Positions 1 to 5,068 of a stretch of DNA of 5,068 bases are shown here, in pieces. Where the stretch lies: assembly GCA_045539625.1 (NCBI GenBank), contig JAZQFS010000072.1:1-5068 (forward strand), in the 5' to 3' direction. The notes beneath the pieces are model-generated. The model saw only the letters and a program-made list of their open reading frames with translations. It did not search any database and was not told the DNA's origin. Positions within the stretch are counted from its first letter, which is position 1. Each line of letters opens with the position of its first letter. Origin of the DNA: UMGS1387 sp045539625 (GTDB lineage Bacteria > Bacillota > Clostridia > Oscillospirales > CAG-382). The translations under genes and the position numbers were made by a program.

Positions 1-141
1 GAGCGATACTCTTTTTGCTCCCGAAGGCAATGTTACCGTGGCAGAAGGTATCACCATGGCAAGCCGTGTACACTCAATTTACAACGGCAAGACAATTGCC
101 GAGGTAAAGGGCTCAAAGTGGTACGATATGTATATCGCTTA
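1..141. repeat. 141-bp direct terminal repeat, left copy
   Basis: Bases 1-141 equal bases 4928-5068 at every position. The copy lies inside the SLH1/SLH2 coding region and is read in the same frame as the right copy. An exact terminal overlap of this size is what a de Bruijn graph assembler leaves at the ends of a closed path, and 141 is a common largest k. It is therefore probably one sequence seen twice, not two genomic copies. Confidence 0.95.
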
Positions 142-436
142 TGCCAAAGAAAATGGTCTTATTGCTGACGGTCAGTTTGAAAATTTTGACCGTAACATTA
201 TGCGTTACGAGATGGCTGTAATGTTCGCAAAGGCAATGCCTGCCGAATATTTTGCCGCTAAGAACGACATCAAGGATATTCCCGACGTTGCGGAAACAGA
301 AGAATACTACGATGACCTTATGATGCTTTATAAGGCAGGTGTTGTTCTCGGCTCTGACGATTACGGTAACTTCTATGCAACAAACCCCATCAAGAGAAGT
401 GAAACAGCTGCAATTATCAATCGTGTAGCACTTCCC
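2..436 (+). other. SLH domain block (end of SLH1, SLH2, SLH3)
   Basis: In joined numbering SLH1 is about residues 37-93, SLH2 about 94-148 and SLH3 about 149-209. Each has the aromatic/acidic opening (KWYDMYIAYAKENGLI in SLH2; DIPDV then YYDDLMMLYKAGVVLG in SLH3). Each also has the second half that ends in the helix after the TRAE-like site: TVAE in SLH1, MRYE in SLH2, KRSE in SLH3. The RYE and RSE forms keep the Arg-x-Glu pattern used to bind pyruvylated wall polysaccharide in characterised SLH triplets; SLH1 has V in place of R. Three SLH copies are the usual full anchoring unit. Confidence 0.9.
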
Positions 437-3400
437 GAAAACCGTAAGGAAGGCAAGCTCCTTGAGTACGGCGACAGAGATCAGGCTGTGTTCCTAATTG
501 ATGATTTTACAATGCTCAGTGTACCGAGAGGCAAGACACAGATTGCTTCGGGCTGGATGTACGAAAACTTTGCCGATAACTCTATCAAGGATATAGATAC
601 ATCAAGCAATGTTCTGGGTGATTCAAGCAAGGAACGCTATGTTGCAATTCACAGAGACATTACCACTCAGACTAAGGGTGTAATAAAGCTTGAAACAAAG
701 TATACTGTCAGCGGCATCGGTACAAGCTTTATCTTCAAGGACAGCAACGGCACTGTGCTTTTCGAGCTTCGCAACGATGTTGACGGTAAAGTGTATGCTA
801 TAGGTGACGAAAAGGTTGACACAGGTGCCTATTGTAAGAACGGTCAGTTCTATACATACTATGAGCTTGACCTTGATGCCCGCAAGGCGTATATTCGTGT
901 TAACGGTGAGGTGTTAGGTACTTTTGATATGTCCAAGAAGGCAGCAGACCTTTCACAGATGACAGTAACCACACATGATGAAGCGATTTGCTCTTTGACA
1001 ATTCAAGAAGTGCATATGTACGTTAATTATGACGTCATGGATATGTTCCGTATGGACATTGCAGGCAAGGCTCCTTGCGGCTGGAAGGTTACTGACGGTG
1101 TAGTTGTATTTGCTGCAAAGGGCGACATTGATCCAAACAGCGTAAAGATTCCCGGCAAGGGAAGTGCAGTAAAGACCTTTGACAAGGTTAGCGGCAAGTT
1201 TGTTTACGAAACCTTTGTTAAGGTTGACGATAAGCAGTCCGCGAGCGTTGCAATCAAGAACGGCGACAAGACTGCCGTTAAGGTTGATATTACTGACGGC
1301 AAGATCACATCAGGTGGTAAGGCTGTAAGAGATTATACAAAGGGCATCTGGCAGCTTATCAGAATAGAAGGCGATACAAATACAGGCAAGGCTCTCATTA
1401 AGGTTAATAACAAGAAGTGCCTTGAGGTTGCTCTTCCCGTTGACGGCATCGATACTGTTGCAATTGAATCCTACGGCGAAGGCGACTTCCTCTTTGACGA
1501 TGTTGAAGTATACAATGTTTATGACTATGCAGACTACGTTCCCACACCTGTTCCCGTAACGGATGACGAATGGTACGTAGGTATGAGTGTATGCTCTCTC
1601 TGGAGAGAAGGTACACATTACGGCTGGGACTGCATTTCTCCTTATGAGGAAGCAACTCCCGTTCTCGGTTACTATGACGAAGGTCTTCCCGAGGTTGCTG
1701 ACTGGGAAATCAAGTTCATGGTTGAGCACGGTATTGACTTCCAGCACTTCTGCTGGTATGTAAGCGGCAACAACGAAAGCATTAAGAAGACACGTCTTTC
1801 GGATGCTCTCAATGAAGGCTTCATGAATGCTAAGTATTCCGATATGCAGGACTTCATGATTATGTGGGAAAACGCAAACACTCCTCAGAAGTCTGCCGAT
1901 GACTTTAAGAGAGTTATTTGGGATTACTGGTATGACTGGTATCTTACCGACTCAAGATACTTCTGCATTGACAATAAGCCTGTAATTACAATTTATCAGC
2001 CTGAAAAGTTTATTCAGATGTGCGGCGACGATGCAAAGACAACAGAGCTTTTCAAGTTCATGAGAGAAGATATCAAGCGTGCAGGTTATGACGGACTTAT
2101 TCTTCTTGCTTGCGGTTCAGGCAACAATCCTAAGACAAATGAACGCTTTAAGAAGATAGGCTTTGATGCTCAGGTTTGCTATAACTTCGGTGATCAGGCG
2201 TATATGGCTGAATACTCAAAGAATCGTATGAATTCTGCATTTGATGCAGGTCACCTCGCTCTTACCTCCATTATCGGTGTCGGCTTTAATGACATCGGCT
2301 GGACAGAAACAAGAACTCCCAATGCTTCCGAAGAAGACTTCCTTGAGCTTCTCGAATGGGCAAGAGATGACTATATGCCTCGTCTTGCAAAGAGAGAAAG
2401 TCAGGATTGGATCAGCAAGTTTGCTCTCCATACAACCTGGAACGAATACGGTGAAGGTCACTACATTATGCCTTCAGGCGTAAACGGCTTCGGTTATATT
2501 GATGCCACCAGAAAGGTATTCTCATCTGTTGCCGGCAAGGATGATTCCAAGCACTTTGACGCCATGCCTACCGACAATCAGAAGGCAAGACTTGGATATC
2601 TCTATCCTGCCAACAAGATAGATATCAGAAGAACATACTGGACTGAAGACGAAACACAGAAGATAGACTTTGATAAGTGCGAGGTTGTAAAGGGCTGGTA
2701 CTTCGACAATCCCGAAGACTGCAAGCACTGGATTTCAAGCCATAACTGCACCAATCCTTTGTACGATGCAACCGAAAAAGCACTTGTTGGCACAACGATA
2801 TCTGAGGACGGCGGTATAAAGAATATTGCTTCCGATGAAAGCGAGTTCAATGCTCGTGATGCAAGATATTTCAGAATTTGCATGAAGCTTGATGAAGATG
2901 TTGCTTCTACTGTTCAGATGTACTTCCAGAACACCACAGACCAGGAATTCCAGGCTACCAAAGGCGTTACAGTAAACACAAAGCTTGGTGATTATCAGTA
3001 CTATGTTATTGATATGTATTCAAACAACTTCTGGAACGGTAAAGTTGATGAATTCAGAGTTGACCCGCTTCAGATAGCAGGTAAATTCTATATTAAATCC
3101 ATCGAATTCCTCGCTCCTGCAAAGCTTGACGGATATACCCTTAATATTGACGGCAAGGATTATATTGCTTCGGACGGTTTCTATAAGAAGGTAGGCGACG
3201 AAGTATTTGTTGCAACCAATCCTTCGCTTGGATTCTATACTCTTAACAGATTCTACTACGAGTGGAACAGATGGAACGGCACACTTAAAGTTAAATCCGA
3301 TAACGGTACGATATTTGACTTCAATGTTGGCAGTGACAAGGTGCTTGTTGACGGTAAGGAAGAAAAGCTTGCTGCAGCTATAGAGGTTGTAGACGGTCTT

Positions 3401-4576
3401 CCCATGCTTCCCGTTAAATTTATGTACGACAAGGCTGGCATAAAGTACACCGAAACGGCTGACGGCTTGGAGGTACAAGTTCGTTCCGAAGGTCTTAAGG
3501 ATGCTATTGAACAGCGAGTTGACAACGAGTGGGAATTTAATGTTCCCGGTGACAATGAAGGCTGGGTAATCGGCGTTGCAACAGGCAGTGTAGCAGACGG
3601 TAATTTCTCAATGACTGCAACTGCTGTTACAGGAAAGAGCTATACACACGACCCGCAGGTGTCCAATTCCAAAGTTCTCTTTGATTCCGAGTTTTACAAG
3701 AAGTGTGAAATCCGATTCAAGGCTGAATTTGAAAAAGCAGACGGAGATAGAACTCTTTCACTTTACTTTGCAACCTCCAGAGAAAACGGTCTTAGCGAAT
3801 CAAAGACTGCAAAGCTTAACTACAACAGCCTCACACCCGATGCGGAAGGTTATGTGACCGCTGTATTTGACTTCACAGGTCACGAAAAGTGGATTGACCA
3901 GATTTGCGCACTTCGTTTTGACCCCACAAACTCAGGCGGTACATATCACGTTGACTATATCAGAATGATTAAAGACCCTGCTGCTGAAGAAAGAATTGCT
4001 GCTCAGAAGAAGGCTGAGGAAGAAAGACGTCTTGCTCTTATTGAAGTAGAAAACGGTGCTCCTTTCCATATTGACAATCCCGATGCCGAGGGTGACGGTA
4101 CGATGTATGCGTATTCACACAATTCGGTTGTTGAAATTGTTGAGGATGACCTCAACCCGGGTAACCACGCATACAAACTCACTCCTCCAAAGGATAAGAA
4201 GACATGGGGCTACTTTATGATGCCTACACTCTTCAAGCCGGGTGTTAAGTACAGAGTTGAATTTGATATCAGAATTCTTACCGATACCGAAGGAAACCCT
4301 GTTGAAGCTCAGTCTCTCAACTGGAACATGAGATATACCGACGTTGACAGCAACGGCATTACTAAGGAAATGATGGACCACCACGCTACTCTCGGAAAGT
4401 TCTCTACCTCCGACGGTTGGAAGCACGTAAGCTTTGAACACAAGATTAATGAAGCTTCACCTCTTAGAAACAAGGATATTATGTCCTTCTTCTCCAATCC
4501 CATTGATAAACCCGACGGCACATTCGTAAATATTTCGTATATGCTTGACAACTTTGTTGTTACGGTTGTAGAATAA
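2..4576 (+). CDS. SLH-domain cell-surface protein with GH99-like (WbsX-type) catalytic domain, 3' portion (5' end continues at 4737-4927 if the window is circular)
   Basis: The frame is open from the left edge (base 2 begins a codon) to TAA at 4574-4576. The first in-frame GTG (38) and ATG (56) lie inside the first SLH domain, so neither is the real start. Joined to the 5' piece at 4737-4927 it gives 1,588 residues. Domains in order: end of SLH1, SLH2, SLH3, two beta-sandwich segments, a GH99-like TIM-barrel, a CBM-like sandwich, a copper amine oxidase N-terminal-like domain, another sandwich, a charged helix, and a CBM4/9-like C-terminus. SLH triplets bind secondary cell-wall polysaccharide, so the protein should sit on the outer wall with its enzyme and binding modules exposed. 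There is no LPXTG signal and no C-terminal membrane segment. A terminator lies 9 bp after the stop, and the gene appears monocistronic. The hydrolase role follows from family resemblance; the substrate is unknown. A purely structural or binding role is possible if the barrel is inactive. Confidence 0.9.
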   Translation, partial: SDTLFAPEGNVTVAEGITMASRVHSIYNGKTIAEVKGSKWYDMYIAYAKENGLIADGQFENFDRNIMRYEMAVMFAKAMPAEYFAAKNDIKDIPDVAETEEYYDDLMMLYKAGVVLGSDDYGNFYATNPIKRSETAAIINRVALPENRKEGKLLEYGDRDQAVFLIDDFTMLSVPRGKTQIASGWMYENFADNSIKDIDTSSNVLGDSSKERYVAIHRDITTQTKGVIKLETKYTVSGIGTSFIFKDSNGTVLFELRNDVDGKVYAIGDEKVDTGAYCKNGQFYTYYELDLDARKAYIRVNGEVLGTFDMSKKAADLSQMTVTTHDEAICSLTIQEVHMYVNYDVMDMFRMDIAGKAPCGWKVTDGVVVFAAKGDIDPNSVKIPGKGSAVKTFDKVSGKFVYETFVKVDDKQSASVAIKNGDKTAVKVDITDGKITSGGKAVRDYTKGIWQLIRIEGDTNTGKALIKVNNKKCLEVALPVDGIDTVAIESYGEGDFLFDDVEVYNVYDYADYVPTPVPVTDDEWYVGMSVCSLWREGTHYGWDCISPYEEATPVLGYYDEGLPEVADWEIKFMVEHGIDFQHFCWYVSGNNESIKKTRLSDALNEGFMNAKYSDMQDFMIMWENANTPQKSADDFKRVIWDYWYDWYLTDSRYFCIDNKPVITIYQPEKFIQMCGDDAKTTELFKFMREDIKRAGYDGLILLACGSGNNPKTNERFKKIGFDAQVCYNFGDQAYMAEYSKNRMNSAFDAGHLALTSIIGVGFNDIGWTETRTPNASEEDFLELLEWARDDYMPRLAKRESQDWISKFALHTTWNEYGEGHYIMPSGVNGFGYIDATRKVFSSVAGKDDSKHFDAMPTDNQKARLGYLYPANKIDIRRTYWTEDETQKIDFDKCEVVKGWYFDNPEDCKHWISSHNCTNPLYDATEKALVGTTISEDGGIKNIASDESEFNARDARYFRICMKLDEDVASTVQMYFQNTTDQEFQATKGVTVNTKLGDYQYYVIDMYSNNFWNGKVDEFRVDPLQIAGKFYIKSIEFLAPAKLDGYTLNIDGKDYIASDGFYKKVGDEVFVATNPSLGFYTLNRFYYEWNRWNGTLKVKSDNGTIFDFNVGSDKVLVDGKEEKLAAAIEVVDGLPMLPVKFMYDKAGIKYTETADGLEVQVRSEGLKDAIEQRVDNEWEFNVPGDNEGWVIGVATGSVADGNFSMTATAVTGKSYTHDPQVSNSKVLFDSEFYKKCEIRFKAEFEKADGDRTLSLYFATSRENGLSESKTAKLNYNSLTPDAEGYVTAVFDFTGHEKWIDQICALRFDPTNSGGTYHVDYIRMIKDPAAEERIAAQKKAEEERRLALIEVENGAPFHIDNPDAEGDGTMYAYSHNSVVEIVEDDLNPGNHAYKLTPPKDKKTWGYFMMPTLFKPGVKYRVEFDIRILTDTEGNPVEAQSLNWNMRYTDVDSNGITKEMMDHHATLGKFSTSDGWKHVSFEHKINEASPLRNKDIMSFFSNPIDKPDGTFVNISYMLDNFVVTVVE
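482..1519 (+). other. Two beta-sandwich (LamG/jelly-roll-like) segments between anchor and catalytic domain
   Basis: Residues about 225-410 and about 425-570 are rich in alternating beta-type stretches with no helix. The first contains a YELDLDARKAYIRVNGE segment, and the second a WQLIRIEGDTNTGKALIKVN segment followed by FLFDDVEVYNVY. This strand, solvent-exposed loop, 'VNG/VNN' pattern with a closing DDVEVY strand is typical of concanavalin/LamG-like and carbohydrate-binding sandwiches. They may act as binding modules or spacers. Domain family is not assigned with confidence. A short Pro/Val linker (PTPVPV, residues about 577-582) separates them from the catalytic core. Confidence 0.55.
1562..2533 (+). 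other. GH99-like / WbsX-type catalytic domain (TIM-barrel)
   Basis: Residues about 585-908. Recognisable blocks are PVLGYYDEGLPEV (G620 onward), then MVEHGIDFQHFCWYV (a barrel strand after the first helix), IMWENAN (W686, E687), KPVITIYQP (K723-P731), and near the C-end TTWNEYGEGHYIMPS. The order and wording match the GH99-like domain seen in WbsX-type proteins. The last block keeps an E-x-x-E pair (E879, E882). In characterised GH99 endo-alpha-mannosidases two glutamates with this same spacing are the catalytic residues. The inferred role is endo-acting cleavage of an alpha-linked glycan. Many GH99-like proteins have no tested activity, so the substrate is open. Confidence 0.72.
2681..3121 (+). 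other. Carbohydrate-binding-like beta-sandwich after the catalytic domain
   Basis: Residues about 958-1104, starting at EVVKGWYFDNPEDC and ending near FYIKSIEFLAPAK. The pattern of an opening W-x-F/FDN, a middle strand with RYFRICMKL and a final strand 'KFYIKSIEFL' resembles the CBM4/9 and CBM22-type fold, where the last strand carries an 'I..I.F' signature. Exact family is not assigned. It may bind the same glycan as the neighbouring catalytic domain. Confidence 0.5.
3125..3481 (+). other. Copper amine oxidase N-terminal-like (stalk) domain
   Basis: Residues about 1106-1224. Sequence order is strand, GTLKVKS, FDFNVGSDKVLVDGKEEKL, then VVDGLPMLPVKFMYDKAGIKYT. The 'G-x-x-x-V-N/DGK' strand pair followed by 'hPhhPVRFhxxxxG' is the repeat pattern of the Cu_amine_oxidN1-type domain (PF07833 by recall). 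This domain is common in secreted, SLH-bearing proteins of Bacillota. It has no metal-binding catalytic role by itself and probably acts as a structural or wall-associated spacer. Confidence 0.72.
3521..3970 (+). other. Second C-terminal beta-sandwich module
   Basis: Residues about 1238-1387, from WEFNVPGDNEGWVIG to HVDYIRMIK. It opens like the sandwich at residue 958 (W-x-F followed by a DNxEGW-type loop) and closes on a strand with the sense 'DYIRMI', typical of carbohydrate-binding or discoidin-like sandwiches. The two modules are alike in layout but not clearly the same by direct residue identity. Binding function is inferred only. Confidence 0.5.
3971..4054 (+). other. Charged helical linker (AEERIAAQKKAEEERR)
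   Basis: Residues about 1388-1415 are dominated by E, A, K and R with no Pro after the first residues, so a single exposed alpha-helix or short coiled coil is likely. It joins two beta-sandwich modules. It may act as a rigid spacer. Confidence 0.6.
4055..4573 (+). other. C-terminal CBM4/9-like beta-sandwich
   Basis: Residues about 1416-1588. It opens with GAPFHIDNPDAEGDG, continues with NHAYKLTPPKDKKTWG, then FKPGVKYRVEFDIRI, DGWKHVSFEH and ends on ISYMLDNFVVTVV. The layout of 'xxNPxxE', a 'G.xYxhxFxhR' strand and a final 'hDNhxV' strand is that of the CBM4/9 fold, where the closing strand often reads D-D/N-h-x-h. It likely binds glycan chains and ends the protein, leaving no further anchor. 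Confidence 0.6.
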
Positions 4577-4585
4577 TTTGTTTTC

Positions 4586-4616
4586 AGTGCGGAATGCTCA
4601 GGCGTTCCGCACTTTT
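4586..4616 (+). terminator. Rho-independent terminator of the large gene
   Basis: A 12-bp stem (AGTGCGGAATGC at 4586-4597 with 4602-4613) contains one T-G wobble and closes on a 4-base TCAG loop, then runs into TTTT. It starts 9 bp after the stop codon and separates the gene from the following promoter. Confidence 0.85.
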
Positions 4617-4666
4617 GTATACATTGCTTTTAATTCACAAAAAACGGATTATTTGCACAAATAGTA

Positions 4667-4696
4667 TTGACTTTGAACACGGTTGTTTGGTATAAT
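4667..4696 (+). promoter_or_regulatory. Sigma-A type promoter with extended -10
   Basis: TTGACT (-35, 4667-4672) and TATAAT (-10, 4691-4696) are separated by 18 bp. TGG directly before the -10 box (4688-4690) gives the extended -10 form TGNTATAAT. Transcription would start near 4702-4704, about 34 nt before the ATG. An AT-rich run upstream could help RNA polymerase. A near-consensus promoter implies substantial, probably constitutive, expression, though regulators may act on it. Confidence 0.8.
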
Positions 4697-4723
4697 TAAT
4701 CAAAAGTACAAAATTCTTGAAAA

Positions 4724-4730
4724 AAGGAGA
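4724..4730 (+). promoter_or_regulatory. Ribosome binding site (AAGGAGA)
   Basis: AAGGAGA with GGAG at 4726-4729 sits 7 nt before ATG 4737, an ideal spacing. It supports this ATG over any later start. Confidence 0.85.
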
Positions 4731-4736
4731 AACAGT

Positions 4737-4811
4737 ATGAAAAAATCAGTACTTCTGAAGCTTTCTGCAACCGTTCTTGCGGCTTTGTCGCTGACAGCGG
4801 CAATCGGAGCA
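4737..4811 (+). other. Sec signal peptide coding region
   Basis: Residues 1-25 show a basic n-region (MKK, with K8), a hydrophobic core of Leu/Ala/Val, and a small-residue end (TAAIGA) before KGF. Cleavage after A25 or A22 is plausible; the exact site is not certain. It indicates export, which fits the SLH domains that follow. There is no lipobox cysteine, so a lipoprotein is unlikely. Confidence 0.8.
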
Positions 4812-5068
4812 AAAGGCTTCACAAAAACAAACGAGTATACCGAGGGCAAGTTTACGGACGTGCCTGAAAAACAGTGGTATGCGGCCGAGGTAAAGTCGGC
4901 TTACGAGCTTGGCTTTATGAACGGTCAGAGCGATACTCTTTTTGCTCCCGAAGGCAATGTTACCGTGGCAGAAGGTATCACCATGGCAAGCCGTGTACAC
5001 TCAATTTACAACGGCAAGACAATTGCCGAGGTAAAGGGCTCAAAGTGGTACGATATGTATATCGCTTA
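4737..5068 (+). CDS. 5' end of an SLH-domain surface protein: signal peptide and first SLH domain (runs off right edge)
   Basis: ATG at 4737 is 7 nt after GGAG of a strong AAGGAGA site and about 34 nt after the predicted transcription start, so the start is well supported. The product begins MKKSVLLKLS, followed by a hydrophobic stretch rich in Ala and Leu, a typical Sec signal peptide with cleavage somewhere around residues 22-25. Residues 37-93 form an SLH domain (FTDVP, then WY, then AYELGFMNG, then an APEGNVTVAE segment in the place of the usual TRAE region). SLH2 begins at about residue 94 and is cut by the window edge. From 4928 on, the DNA is identical to bases 1-141 and in the same frame. 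This is therefore either the start of the same gene on a circular contig or the start of a tandem paralogue with an identical 5' end. No internal stop is present. Confidence 0.9.
   Translation, partial: MKKSVLLKLSATVLAALSLTAAIGAKGFTKTNEYTEGKFTDVPEKQWYAAEVKSAYELGFMNGQSDTLFAPEGNVTVAEGITMASRVHSIYNGKTIAEVKGSKWYDMYIA
4928..5068. repeat. 141-bp direct terminal repeat, right copy
   Basis: Identical to bases 1-141. It follows 191 bp of upstream coding sequence (4737-4927) that has no left-end counterpart. Deleting either copy yields a 4,927-bp closed sequence in which the gene is whole. Confidence 0.95.

Noticed and set aside
38..58. GTG at 38 or ATG at 56 as the real start, with an AGAAGG-like sequence ahead of the ATG
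   Set aside because: Both fall inside the first SLH domain, and the frame is open from the edge. A full start with promoter, RBS and signal peptide exists at 4737 and joins in frame.
2241..2483. Second + strand frame of 80 codons
   Set aside because: It lies inside the catalytic domain in another frame, with no start signals and no recognisable protein pattern.
4617..4666. tRNA, small RNA or CRISPR repeat in the intergenic stretch
   Set aside because: The stretch is short and AT-rich, with no cloverleaf, no repeated spacer structure and no second terminator.
1310..5000. Minus-strand open frames (for example at 1310-1747, 3020-3478, 4115-4441 and 4746-5000)
   Set aside because: All overlap the large + strand gene or the 5' piece, have no ribosome site or domain, and read as antisense shadows of its codon bias.
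1..5068. A real small plasmid or phage circle
   Set aside because: There is no replication, mobilization, integrase or capsid gene, and nearly all of the length is one cell-wall enzyme. The exact overlap is better explained by assembly of a repeated or shared sequence. It is not fully excluded and is listed as a finding.

Overview
The window is almost entirely one very large gene for a secreted, cell-wall-attached protein, read on the + strand. Three N-terminal SLH domains, a Gram-positive style signal peptide, a strong AGGAGA ribosome binding site, a sigma-A type promoter and moderate GC all point to a Bacillota bacterium. A Clostridia-type organism from a gut or other polysaccharide-rich community is the best guess. 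This is inferred from gene style only, as there is no taxonomic marker in the window.

Layout: bases 2-4576 are the body and 3' end of the gene, which enters the window already open. Bases 4577-4736 are a 160-bp intergenic stretch with a strong hairpin terminator, then a promoter with an extended -10, then a ribosome binding site. Bases 4737-5068 are the 5' end of a gene with a signal peptide and first SLH domain, which runs off the right edge.

The first 141 bases (1-141) are identical to the last 141 (4928-5068), and both copies are read in the same frame. The window therefore closes on itself as a 4,927-bp cycle. Joining 4737-4927 to 1-4576 gives one uninterrupted 1,588-residue protein. Domain positions below use that joined numbering, in which window base 2 is the first base of codon 65.

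The predicted protein runs: signal peptide (1 to about 25); SLH x3 (about 37-209); two beta-sandwich/LamG-like segments (about 225-410 and 425-570); a GH99-like/WbsX-type catalytic domain (about 585-908) with the WNEYGEG motif; a carbohydrate-binding-like beta-sandwich (about 958-1104); a copper amine oxidase N-terminal-like domain (about 1106-1224); another sandwich (about 1238-1387); a short charged helix; and a CBM4/9-like C-terminal sandwich (about 1416-1588). The likely job is surface-displayed glycan hydrolysis, probably on mannose-containing or related alpha-glycans. The substrate is inference only.

The cycle carries no replication, mobilization or partition gene. It is therefore more likely a tandem gene array, or a family sharing one 5' end, collapsed by an assembler than a real plasmid. 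The sequence alone cannot settle this.
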